The notes under the pieces were generated by a model. It saw only the letters and a program-made list of their open reading frames with translations, had not been told where the DNA came from and did no database searches. Positions 44,126 to 51,350 of a DNA stretch of 64,000 nt are shown here, piece after piece (positions within the stretch are counted from its first letter, which is position 1; the number at the start of each line of letters is the position of its first letter). Origin of the DNA: DTU015 sp012837895 (GTDB taxonomy: Bacteria; Bacillota; Sulfobacillia; Fermentithermobacillales; Fermentithermobacillaceae); assembly GCA_050952085.1 (NCBI GenBank), contig JBMNKH010000004.1, forward strand, positions 558,001 through 622,000, given 5' to 3'. The translations under genes and the position numbers were made by a program.

Positions 44126-45573
44126 GCCAGAAGGGGTTATGGGACAATCAGCCTGATGATCTTAAGCCAGGGGCAGCCGGGCAAGAGCCTAAGGGACCAG
44201 GGCGTCCCGGCCGCTCCGGACGTGGCGTGTGGGCAGGTGTGGACGGCATAAGGTATGTGCCTCCAGGCGCGCCGCTGGCTCTCAGGATGACCCCGCTGGA
44301 TTTTGACGAGTACTTGGGCCAGGAGGCAATAATGGGGCCTGGGAAACCCCTCAGGCGTATGGCGGAAGAGGATAAGCTGATATCCATGATATTCTGGGGG
44401 CCTCCTGGCACAGGGAAAACTGCCCTGGCACGGCTGATTGCGTCAAAGACCCGTTGTTACTTCAAGCAACTGTCGGCGGTATCCTCAGGGGTGCAAGATG
44501 TCCGCAAGATAGTGGATTTTGCACGTGAAGCCAGGAGGGCCGGAAGGAAGACAGTCTTGTTCTTAGATGAGATCCACCGCTTCTCCAAAGCCCAGCAGGA
44601 TGTGCTGTTACCTTACGTGGAGAATGGCACCCTCATACTCATCGGCGCTACTACCGAAAACCCGTATTTCTCGGTCAATTCTGCACTGCTGTCAAGAATG
44701 AGGATATTCCGGTTTGAGCATCTCGCACCGGAGCAGATCCGGGCTTTGCTTGAAAGGGCCATAGGTGACCCGGACAGGGGGCTGCTGGCGGGCGTTCTTG
44801 AGGAACAGGACAGACAAGACTGGCCCGGGTCAAGACTGGTAATAGAAGATGGAGTGCTGGACCACATAGTTGCGTATTCAAAAGGAGACGCGCGTACAGC
44901 CCTTAACGTGTTGGAGGGTCTCTACTATGCCGGCGACCCGGTGGACGGCAAAAGGGCGTTGACGCTGGAAAAACTCACTGAGCTCACCCAGAGCCCGGCA
45001 GGCTTGTACGATAAGACAGGGGACTGGCATTACGACATAATTTCCGCCTATATCAAAAGCATGAGGGGAAGTGATCCTGACGCAGCCCTCTACTGGCTCG
45101 CCCGCATGCTCCATTCAGGGGAGGACCCGAGGTATGTTGCCAGGCGGCTTGTGATATGCGCCTCTGAAGATGTGGGCATGGCAGATCCTATGGCCCTTGT
45201 GCTGGCAGAGGCAGCTTTCAGGGCTGCGGAACGCCTTGGGATGCCTGAAGCGAGGATACCGCTGGCCCAGGCAACTGTGTATGTTGCCCTGGCGCCCAAA
45301 TCAAATTCAGCTTACCTTGCCATAGACAGGGCACTTCAAGATGTCAGGGAAAGGCCCGGCTACCCTGTGCCTGTGCACCTCAGGGGAACCGGTTATGATG
45401 GGGCCAGGCAGCTTGGCCACGGCGACGGTTACCTTTATCCCCACGATTACCCCGGCCATTTCGTCGAGCAGCAGTACCTTCCTGAACAGCTTAAGGGGGC
45501 AAAATACTACGAACCAGGTGAAAATGACATAGACCCCGGACGCTCCTCCACGAAAGATGAGCCTGAAAGGTAA
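44122..45573 (+). CDS. rarA: Replication-associated recombination protein RarA (AAA+ ATPase)
   Basis: AAA+ ATPase of the RarA/MgsA/WRNIP1 family that acts at stalled replication forks. The N-terminal 40 residues are Gly/Pro/Arg-rich. Core: Walker A WGPPGTGKTALARL (about residue 91), Walker B FLDEIHRFSKAQQD (about 148), sensor 1 IGATTENPYFSVN (about 174) and the C-terminal tetramerisation domain with SMRGSDPDAALYWLARMLHSGEDPRYVARR. Length 483 is slightly above the usual 430-450 because of the extra N-terminus. ATG start overlaps the threonine aldolase stop by 4 bp. Confidence 0.93.
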   Translation: MSQKGLWDNQPDDLKPGAAGQEPKGPGRPGRSGRGVWAGVDGIRYVPPGAPLALRMTPLDFDEYLGQEAIMGPGKPLRRMAEEDKLISMIFWGPPGTGKTALARLIASKTRCYFKQLSAVSSGVQDVRKIVDFAREARRAGRKTVLFLDEIHRFSKAQQDVLLPYVENGTLILIGATTENPYFSVNSALLSRMRIFRFEHLAPEQIRALLERAIGDPDRGLLAGVLEEQDRQDWPGSRLVIEDGVLDHIVAYSKGDARTALNVLEGLYYAGDPVDGKRALTLEKLTELTQSPAGLYDKTGDWHYDIISAYIKSMRGSDPDAALYWLARMLHSGEDPRYVARRLVICASEDVGMADPMALVLAEAAFRAAERLGMPEARIPLAQATVYVALAPKSNSAYLAIDRALQDVRERPGYPVPVHLRGTGYDGARQLGHGDGYLYPHDYPGHFVEQQYLPEQLKGAKYYEPGENDIDPGRSSTKDEPER

Positions 45574-45702
45574 GTCCCGTATATCCCGAACCCGGTGTTT
45601 TGTTCTTGGATAATCGTCAGCCCGTAGGGGAAGAATTTTTGTGACAGGACTGCGATGACGGGATTGTCAGGATAGAGATTTTACCGGTCAGGGGGCGTCT
45701 GT

Positions 45703-45933
45703 ATGAACTGCCCGAAATGCAGGAGCAGGTCTACAGGGAGAATTGGGCAGGGCCAATATTACTGCTGGGATTGTAGCATCGAATTTGAACCCACAGACAA
45801 GGGAGTCAGGATGTACAGACTAGAGCCCAACGGCATCGCCATACCTGAGACTCTTGAGGATGGGGTACTGCCAGGTTCTACGCCAACAAGCCAATCCCAG
45901 CCAGGCACAGGATTGCGGCGTGAACCTGAATGA
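45703..45933 (+). CDS. Small zinc-ribbon protein
   Basis: A 76-residue protein opening with CPKC, 16 residues, then CWDC: a four-Cys zinc ribbon resembling those in TFIIB-like or transposase-type zinc ribbons. The rest is acidic, Pro/Ser-rich and probably disordered. Function unknown. ATG at 45703 with cagggggcg upstream. It overlaps the next small gene by 4 bp (ATGA), so the two and the downstream permease gene may form an operon. The 129 bp between rarA and this gene show no clear feature. Confidence 0.68.
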   Translation: MNCPKCRSRSTGRIGQGQYYCWDCSIEFEPTDKGVRMYRLEPNGIAIPETLEDGVLPGSTPTSQSQPGTGLRREPE

Positions 45934-46220
45934 TCTTCAATAAGCTGTGCGTCAAGGCGATCAAGTGGGGATTTGCCTTAGGAGTACTCACCGGGAAAAA
46001 GGAGTTGTGTCTGCGTATGAAACAACGGACGTTTTGGGATGGGCTGGCACTGGGTGCCATAGGAGGAGTAATCCTTGGCTTTATGATGATGACAAAAGAG
46101 CCAATGACCCCTTCAGAGCGGGCCAGGATTGCAATGGAACGGAGAGCAAGGAGAGCTTGGAGGAGGGCACAAGGTAGTATCGGACGTATTGCAGGAAGGT
46201 TCTCACGCGGGGAAATCTAA
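45930..46220 (+). CDS. Small membrane protein (YtxH-like)
   Basis: A 96-residue protein with a hydrophobic Gly-rich helix (DGLALGAIGGVILGFMMM, about residues 37-54) followed by a strongly basic amphipathic tail (ARIAMERRARRAWRRAQ). The pattern resembles YtxH-type small membrane proteins, but I do not claim homology. The true start may be ATG at 46017, just before the helix, with aaggag 12 nt upstream. ATG at 45930 gives extra N-terminal hydrophobic sequence and overlaps the zinc-ribbon stop. Its 3' end overlaps the permease gene's frame. Confidence 0.5.
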   Translation: MIFNKLCVKAIKWGFALGVLTGKKELCLRMKQRTFWDGLALGAIGGVILGFMMMTKEPMTPSERARIAMERRARRAWRRAQGSIGRIAGRFSRGEI

Positions 46221-47244
46221 GCGCGAATACATAAAATATTTGATTTATCCGGGGATAATCATTGTTTCCATCCTTGTGCTTGTGCTCCTGCGCAAGGTGC
46301 TTATCCCCTTCATTATTGCGGCTTTTCTAAGTTACATCCTTGAACCGCCTGTGGGGTTCCTGAACCGCCGCGGCTTGTCGAGAACTGCCGCGATAAGCTT
46401 GGTGTACCTCATCATCTTCACAACTGCCCTCCTGATCGGGCTCTATTTTGTTCCCCGTTTTCTCCGGGACCTCCGGGAGATCTCAAGCGAAATTCCCAAG
46501 TACATTGAAACTATAGAGCACCTTTCTGCAAGGACTTACGAATTGGGCAGGGAGTACAACCTCCCCGAAGGTTTCGTACAGGGCGTCGCCAAGGCGCTTT
46601 CCCGGCTAGAGACCCGGCTTGTGAGTGCAGGCGAGGGGTTAGTCCAGGGGATTTTCTCGTCAGCCGGCTTTGTCCCATATCTCCTGCTTGCGCCGGTAAT
46701 TGCATACTACATACTCAGGGACATAAACAAGTGGAGGCATCAAGCTCTCATCAGGATGTCAGCATACCCCCTTCATTACATGGACCTTGTGAGGGACGTA
46801 GACAGGGTGTTTGCAGGCTTCATCAGGGGGCAATCCCTGGTCGCCTTGTTTGTGACAATGATGGTATGGATTGCAGCTACGCTGCTCAAACTCAGGTACG
46901 GGGCGGTCTTGGGGGTGATAAGCGGGCTTGGGGAGTTCATCCCATATTTCGGGCCTGCCATTGGCAGCATACCCATACTTGTAGTGGCGTTTCTCAATTC
47001 GCCTGTCACCGGGTTATGGGCACTTGCCCTGGTAGCTTTCATACAGTGGTTTGATTCCAGCGTCTTGGTTCCGCGGGTAACCGGAGAACGGATAGGCCTC
47101 CATCCCCTATGGGTGATATTTGCAATCTTTGCAGGAGGCGAACTTCTCGGCTTCTGGGGGATCTTCCTCGCTGTGCCCTTAGCCGGGATCTTCCGTGTGC
47201 TTCTAGGGTTCCTCCAAGTTGTCCTTGCCGGCAAAAATCGGTGA
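46129..47244 (+). CDS. AI-2E-family transporter (permease)
   Basis: A polytopic membrane protein of up to 371 residues in the AI-2E/PerM family. Matches: LIPFIIAAFLSYILEPPVGFLNRRGLSRTAAISLVYL near the N-terminus, a large central loop, then the C-terminal signature GEFIPYFGPAIGSIPI and RVTGERIGLHPLWVIFAIFAGGELLGFWGIFLAVPLAGI. Members range from autoinducer-2 exporters to Na+/H+ antiporters, so the substrate is open. The start is uncertain: TTG at 46129 and TTG at 46189 are the in-frame options and neither has a good RBS; coupling to the overlapping upstream gene may drive translation. Confidence 0.82.
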   Translation: MQWNGEQGELGGGHKVVSDVLQEGSHAGKSKREYIKYLIYPGIIIVSILVLVLLRKVLIPFIIAAFLSYILEPPVGFLNRRGLSRTAAISLVYLIIFTTALLIGLYFVPRFLRDLREISSEIPKYIETIEHLSARTYELGREYNLPEGFVQGVAKALSRLETRLVSAGEGLVQGIFSSAGFVPYLLLAPVIAYYILRDINKWRHQALIRMSAYPLHYMDLVRDVDRVFAGFIRGQSLVALFVTMMVWIAATLLKLRYGAVLGVISGLGEFIPYFGPAIGSIPILVVAFLNSPVTGLWALALVAFIQWFDSSVLVPRVTGERIGLHPLWVIFAIFAGGELLGFWGIFLAVPLAGIFRVLLGFLQVVLAGKNR

Positions 47245-47347
47245 TTACCTGCGTATTCGTGGCTATTCCTTTTCCCCGCCGTGACCTTCCTTTGGCAGGA
47301 ATATACTCCGGGTTGTAGAAGGTTTTCTTTAGAGAGGAGGTTTCTGC

Positions 47348-48193
47348 ATGGCGGGAAAGATTGGCGTAGTAGGTGCCGGAACCATGGGCAGGGGGATTGC
47401 AGAATCGTGCCTTGCTGCGGGTTTTGATGTTGTTTTGCTCGATTCCACTCTTGATCTGGCGTCCAAAGGATACCAAGGCATTGAGAAGAGTCTTGACAGG
47501 GGCGTGCAAAGGGGAAGGATAACCGCTGAAGCTAAACAAGAGATGCTGTCCAGGCTCAGCTATTCAGATAATTACGATGACCTCAAAGATGCCGGGGCGA
47601 TCCTGGAAGCGGTTTATGAAGATATGGAGGTCAAGAAGGATGTGTTGACGAAAATCTCCGCGGTCGCCGGCAAAGACGTACTTATAGGTTCAAACACCTC
47701 GTCCCTGAGCATCACAGGGATGTCAGGATCAGTTGACAACCCAGGCAGATTCATGGGGATACACTTTTTCAACCCAGTACCTGTCATGAAACTTGTAGAA
47801 CTGATAAAGGGCAGGGATACCACTGAGGCAACACTGGATAAGGCCCGGGAATTGTGTGTGAAGCTCGGAAAGACCCCTGTGACTGTAAACGAGTCACCCG
47901 GTTTTGTCGTCAACCGTTTGCTATGCCCCATGCTCAACGAAGCGGCCTGCCTCTTGATGGAGGGCGTGGCGTCAGCTGAGGATATCGACACGGCTATGAA
48001 ACTAGGAGCCAATCATCCGATGGGGCCCCTGTCCCTTGCAGACCTAATCGGGATAGATGTGCTCTACGCTATCATGGACACCTTGCACAAGGGTTTTGGC
48101 GATGACAAGTACAAGCCGTGCCCGTTGCTTAAGCAAATGATAGACAAGAGACACCTTGGGCGGAAAACCGGCCAGGGGTTCTTCAAGTACTAG
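47348..48193 (+). CDS. hbd: 3-hydroxybutyryl-CoA dehydrogenase
   Basis: Oxidoreductase interconverting acetoacetyl-CoA and 3-hydroxybutyryl-CoA, used in butyrate formation or short-chain fatty acid oxidation. Rossmann motif IGVVGAGTMGRGIAESC at the N-terminus, the catalytic His in FMGIHFFNPVPVMKLVELI (about residue 139), SPGFVVNRLL (about 185) and the C-terminal GRKTGQGFFKY are all present. Length 281 is normal. ATG at 47348 with gagaggaggt upstream. It stands alone rather than in a bcd/crt cluster; an enoyl-CoA hydratase lies at 4.9 kb. Confidence 0.93.
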   Translation: MAGKIGVVGAGTMGRGIAESCLAAGFDVVLLDSTLDLASKGYQGIEKSLDRGVQRGRITAEAKQEMLSRLSYSDNYDDLKDAGAILEAVYEDMEVKKDVLTKISAVAGKDVLIGSNTSSLSITGMSGSVDNPGRFMGIHFFNPVPVMKLVELIKGRDTTEATLDKARELCVKLGKTPVTVNESPGFVVNRLLCPMLNEAACLLMEGVASAEDIDTAMKLGANHPMGPLSLADLIGIDVLYAIMDTLHKGFGDDKYKPCPLLKQMIDKRHLGRKTGQGFFKY

Positions 48194-48209
48194 GGCCAGG
48201 TATGATGCA

Positions 48210-48237
48210 GGCCGCTGCCAAGGTTCAGGCAGCGGCC
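48210..48237. terminator. Bidirectional hairpin between convergent genes
   Basis: Perfect 10-bp stem GGCCGCTGCC / GGCAGCGGCC with an 8-nt loop, midway between convergent hbd and the adenosine-specific kinase gene. There is no strong T-run on either strand. Confidence 0.55.
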
Positions 48238-48251
48238 GGATCCTTGTTAAC

Positions 48252-48740
48252 CTAGAGTTTGTAACCTATCTGCCTGAGGAATGACTTGCGTGCCTGGATG
48301 TCGTCAGGCCCTTCCACTCCTTCAGGCGGGCCTCCGTCTATTACCCCCATGATTCCCCGGCTTTGCTCAGTTTCGGCTACAACCACCTGCACCGGGTTTG
48401 CAGTGGCGCAGAAAATGTTAACAACCTCAGGCACCATCTTTATGTTATTTAGCACGTTTATCGGGAATCCGGCCTCCATAAAAATGATGAAAGCGTGGCC
48501 GGTTCCAAGGGCCAGGGCGTTGTTCTCTGCAAGTTCAACCAACTTGTCGTCGTTGCCTGCTGAACGCACCAAACGGGGTCCGCTTGCTTCCAGGAATGCA
48601 ATTCCAAACTTGATTCCGCCCCCGGCGTTTGCCATAGCTTCATAAAGATCTTCCACGGATTTGATGAAATGGGACTGGCCAAGTATCATGTTCATGTTTT
48701 CTGGTTTTTCAATATTTACAACCTCGAGCTTAACGCCCAT
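48252..48740 (-). CDS. Adenosine-specific kinase family protein (COG1839)
   Basis: A 162-residue protein of the small family that in Pyrobaculum was described as an adenosine-specific kinase. Recognisable segments: GQSHFIKSVEDLYEAM, IKFGIAFLEASGPRLVRSAGND, GHAFIIFMEAGFPINVLNNIK and the C-terminal GIMGVIDGGPPEGVE, which are strongly conserved in the family. In bacteria the activity is not established, so the function is inferred from family name only. ATG at 48740 follows taggaggaga; the open frame to 48779 precedes the RBS. Confidence 0.85.
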   Translation of the reverse strand: MGVKLEVVNIEKPENMNMILGQSHFIKSVEDLYEAMANAGGGIKFGIAFLEASGPRLVRSAGNDDKLVELAENNALALGTGHAFIIFMEAGFPINVLNNIKMVPEVVNIFCATANPVQVVVAETEQSRGIMGVIDGGPPEGVEGPDDIQARKSFLRQIGYKL

Positions 48741-48842
48741 GCTATCTCCTCCTATGCAATGATCGGGTGTTCCAGACATTCTACAACTTAACCGGCTTGT
48801 CCTTCCGTTTGTGGGCTGGCGCAGCGCCGCGGACCGGGCGGG

Positions 48843-49313
48843 TTACCCAGATCCGGCGTTGTCACCTACACCCACATATACGATCCGGCCGGTTGGCAGG
48901 AGGTCGTTTTGACGCACAGCGGGATTTGAGGTGATAAGGGTGCCGTCAGACGTTCTTGCAAGATAGACGGACAAGGCTGCGCCAAGCTCAAGCCCCTGAT
49001 GTCCTGCCAGGAGTTTGGCGGCTTCTAAAGCAGTTTCCCGGGTGACAGCTTCCACCTGAATAGGGAGTTGGTCTAACAAGGCAAGCAGTTCTGCAAACGA
49101 GTCCGGGTGTTCGGTTATCCCCTTAAGGTATACCTGGGCCATGTCCAGCGCCGTGATCCTTATCCTAGCCCCACGGGTGTGGGTCTGCTCCATAATCCTT
49201 TGTATCACTTGCCCCTTTGGAGTTCCTTCCAGATATGTGATTAGGGCAGGGGCGTCAATGATACAAGGTGAGTCACTACACAGGGACGCGTTATCCTGAC
49301 TGCTTAACTTCAT
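48843..49313 (-). CDS. PIN-domain protein with degenerate active site
   Basis: A 156-residue PIN-like protein in the toxin position of an AbrB/PIN pair. The first Asp is kept (IIDAPALITYLEG), but the other acidic positions of VapC-type RNases seem lost: the usual Glu is Gln in LDMAQVYL, the Asp of LxDA is Ala in LELGAALSVY, and the Asp of TxD is Asn in LITSNPAV. RNase activity is therefore doubtful. ATG at 49313 lies 4 nt after the stop of the upstream AbrB-type gene, whose end supplies the RBS (aaggggag). An alternative is a PIN-like subfamily with shifted acidic residues; an alignment would tell. Confidence 0.7.
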   Translation of the reverse strand: MKLSSQDNASLCSDSPCIIDAPALITYLEGTPKGQVIQRIMEQTHTRGARIRITALDMAQVYLKGITEHPDSFAELLALLDQLPIQVEAVTRETALEAAKLLAGHQGLELGAALSVYLARTSDGTLITSNPAVRQNDLLPTGRIVYVGVGDNAGSG

Positions 49314-49317
49314 AAGT

Positions 49318-49524
49318 TTACTCCCCTTGAGCCGTGCTTTTCCTGTTGAAAAAACCTAGCCCGTGTCCTACCGGATCGTCTACCTCGGGCACGAGGACCA
49401 CTTTGCCGTCAAGGTCGTATACGGCAAACTTGGTGCCTGGCTTCAGTCCGAGTTTATTCCTTATCTGAACCGGGATAACTATCTGGCCTCTTGTAGAAAG
49501 GGATGCTTTATGCACCGGATTCAC
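49318..49524 (-). CDS. AbrB/SpoVT-type DNA-binding protein (antitoxin-like)
   Basis: A 68-residue swapped-hairpin AbrB-fold protein: KASLSTRGQIVIPVQIRNKLGLKPGTKFAVYDLDGKVVLVPE covers the whole domain, with the usual RGQIVIP(x)3R core. In two-gene modules with a PIN gene such proteins act as VapB/MazE-like antitoxins and repress their own promoter. GTG at 49524 is the annotated start; GTG at 49515 has better spacing to gcgaggtg. It pairs with the PIN-like gene 4 nt downstream. Confidence 0.82.
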   Translation of the reverse strand: MNPVHKASLSTRGQIVIPVQIRNKLGLKPGTKFAVYDLDGKVVLVPEVDDPVGHGLGFFNRKSTAQGE

Positions 49525-49756
49525 CTCGCAGACTAGTTGCAGGGCTTTCCCGCCGAAGTGGCCGCTCCAGATGCGTTACAGCGAAAAATGCAGGTTCCCA
49601 TGCTTTTGTACTAGTATGCCCTGAACTACAGCGGGATAGCAGTTATGCTCGATTGTGTAAATTAACTGTAAACATTGAATTTCTCTCTGAAGTCGGAGAA
49701 CATATACACGAGACGATGCAATCAGCTCTAAGAGCGATTAATACGGAGGTGCTGAC

Positions 49757-49999
49757 ATGGCTGCCGGACGTGAAGTGATTGTGTATTCTACTCCTACGTG
49801 TCCCTGGTGTGTGAGAGCAAAAGACTATTTGAGAAACAACGGAATTGAGTTTGAGGAAAAAGATGTTTCAGTAGACGTTCAAGGTGCACGTGAAATGGTA
49901 AAGATCTCAGGCCAGATGGGCGTTCCCGTGCTGAGCATCGATGGCAATGTTGTAGTAGGGTTTGATAAGAATAAGATTGATGAGCTGCTCGGCCTCTAA
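49757..49999 (+). CDS. Glutaredoxin-family protein (CPWC)
   Basis: An 80-residue glutaredoxin/NrdH-like disulfide reductase. Active site TPTCPWCVRAKDYL, cis-Pro in GVPVLSIDG (about residue 56) and the C-terminal GFDKNKIDELLGL typical of small clostridial glutaredoxin-like proteins. It probably takes electrons from a thioredoxin reductase-type enzyme. ATG at 49757 follows acggaggtg. It is divergent from the AbrB gene; the 232 bp between them show no convincing promoter boxes. Confidence 0.9.
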   Translation: MAAGREVIVYSTPTCPWCVRAKDYLRNNGIEFEEKDVSVDVQGAREMVKISGQMGVPVLSIDGNVVVGFDKNKIDELLGL

Positions 50000-50019
50000 G
50001 CCGGCCTGGGAAAGGATGC

Positions 50020-50045
50020 TGGCCGCACCGGGGAGTGTGCGGCCA
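50020..50045. terminator. Perfect 9-bp hairpin after the glutaredoxin gene
   Basis: TGGCCGCAC / GTGCGGCCA with an 8-nt loop, placed between the convergent glutaredoxin gene and the 30-residue peptide gene. A T-rich stretch follows on the plus strand. Confidence 0.6.
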
Positions 50046-50060
50046 TTCGTCGTTCATCTT

Positions 50061-50153
50061 TCAGTCTAGTCCCAGTATGAGCAGGATGAGGATTAGGAAG
50101 ATGATGAACGCCAAGGATTCGTCAAAGAAAAAGTCACCATGTTTGCCTCCCAT
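50061..50153 (-). CDS. 30-residue single-helix membrane peptide
   Basis: A very short ORF: MGGKHGDFFFDESLAF followed by a hydrophobic helix rich in Ile and Leu and ending GLD. The case for expression is the RBS: aggagg 7 nt before ATG, the best-spaced site in the neighbourhood. Tiny peptides with a Gly/His-rich head and one hydrophobic helix (YjcZ-like) are common near spore-coat genes in Bacillota, and this one lies just downstream of the CotF-like gene on the same strand. Function unknown. A spurious ORF cannot be excluded, but the composition is typical. Confidence 0.6.
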   Translation of the reverse strand: MGGKHGDFFFDESLAFIIFLILILLILGLD

Positions 50154-50231
50154 GATTGAGCCTCCTCTCCAGTAGCCTATTTCATATTATGTAAATGAGG
50201 AGAAGTTGCTACTCCCATCGGAGGTTTGTTG

Positions 50232-50290
50232 GCTGCACCGGGCCAGGTGTGGCTTCTGCCCGGTGCAGCGTCCCGGCCCTGGGGGCCGGG
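50232..50290. terminator. Two adjacent perfect hairpins after cotF
   Basis: GCTGCACCGGGC / GCCCGGTGCAGC (12 bp, 50232-50269) and CCCGGCCC / GGGCCGGG (8 bp, loop TGG, 50272-50290). They lie between the CotF-like gene and the 30-residue ORF. No T-run follows on the minus strand, so they may be a 3' stabilising or processing structure. Confidence 0.5.
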
Positions 50291-50326
50291 TCCGGAAGGG
50301 TGCCTCAATACGCAACTCAAAGAGGC

Positions 50327-50941
50327 TTACTGTGGGTTGTAGTAACCGTGCTTCTGCATATAGTTGAAGATCTTTTCGCCATGTTTTTGCTCGTCCTGCT
50401 GGATCCTCTGGAGGTCTTGCCTTAGCTGCGGGTTAGCTGATTCAAATACAGATGTGTCGTAGGCGCCGGAAACAAACTTTTCTGTCATGAGCATATCTTG
50501 ACACATCGCTGCGTCGTCAACGGCGCCTGCCTGTTGGCCCTGCCCTTGTTGTGCCTGCTGCTGGAATTGCTGGCTCCATGCATGGGTCTGCCTGTCAAAT
50601 TGGCCGGGCTCAAAGCCTGAACCTCTGGTCTGTAGGTGCTCTTGTGGTTGTTGCATTTGCTGTTGCTGGATCTGCTGTTGCTGCATTTGCTGTTGTTGGA
50701 TCTGGCGTTGCTGCATTCCTTGTTGCTGCTGTGCTTGCTGTGCCCTGCCCTGGCCGCCCAGGTATCTGTTCAGGGTGTCGTAGTGATTTTGTTCCTCTTG
50801 GGCCATTTCGTTGAACAGCTTACGTAGTTCCTGGGACTTGGTGAGGTTGGCGTATCCCCTGTACTTCTTAATGCAGATTTCTTCATGAGCTAATTGGTCT
50901 TGAATTAATGACCGTTCCTTTTGAGTTAGCTGATGTGTCAT
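50327..50941 (-). CDS. CotF-family spore coat protein with Gln-rich linker
   Basis: A 204-residue ferritin-like CotF-family coat protein. N-terminal helices: LTQKERSLIQDQLAHEEICIKKYRGYANLT, then LFNEMAQEEQNHYDTLNRYL. C-terminal half: DMLMTEKFVSGAYDTSVFESANPQLRQDLQRIQQDEQKHGEKIFNYMQKHGYYNPQ, the conserved CotF end. Between them lies a Gln/Met repeat region (about residues 70-135, with runs such as QQQQMQQQQIQQQQ) unlike the short linker in typical members. It marks the organism as a spore former. ATG at 50941; the RBS is gaggtga. Expected to be under late sporulation sigma control, but no promoter could be identified. Confidence 0.82.
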   Translation of the reverse strand: MTHQLTQKERSLIQDQLAHEEICIKKYRGYANLTKSQELRKLFNEMAQEEQNHYDTLNRYLGGQGRAQQAQQQQGMQQRQIQQQQMQQQQIQQQQMQQPQEHLQTRGSGFEPGQFDRQTHAWSQQFQQQAQQGQGQQAGAVDDAAMCQDMLMTEKFVSGAYDTSVFESANPQLRQDLQRIQQDEQKHGEKIFNYMQKHGYYNPQ

Positions 50942-51350
50942 GACAATATCACCTCGTGTAAAGGATGCGGAAAAACCTTAAGACATATTCTCAGCATTGC
51001 AGCAAAACCTATGCCATTATGCCGGTTCCATGTTGCCGGCCGGCCGGGACACGGTGGCACCAGATGTTGAGAGGAACTCACCGGAGGGCGGGGAACTCAC
51101 CCGAGGTGAAGACCTAATAGCAAATGGATGAGCCAATTTGCATCCAGCTAATTTCTGGTTTGTTGCTGCTAGTCCGTGTTTTGGTCTGCCTTGATCCCTT
51201 TCCTCGAAATAGAGGTTGATTTCTTAACTGCGAAACTATATGGTGTATGTTGGTAAGGTATTTGTGATGCTTGTAACAAGCGTTCCTTACCACCGAGGGC
51301 TCCCGGTTGCGGGGGATGGGGATTACTGAATAAGCGAGAAGGGTGGTCAC
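50942..51350. other. Intergenic region between cotF and gdh
   Basis: About 410 bp without a gene. Visible: a direct repeat ggaactcacc(c/g)gagg at 51073-51106, a Gly/Cys-rich ccggccggcc stretch near 51033, and a small palindrome gcttgtaacaagc near 51270. A possible weak promoter for gdh (TTGATT ... TATGGT, 17 nt apart) lies near 51210-51245. Confidence 0.35.

Noticed and set aside
49503..49778. 91-codon plus-strand frame between the AbrB and glutaredoxin genes
   Set aside because: No RBS, overlaps the start of the glutaredoxin gene and the AbrB promoter region, sequence not protein-like.
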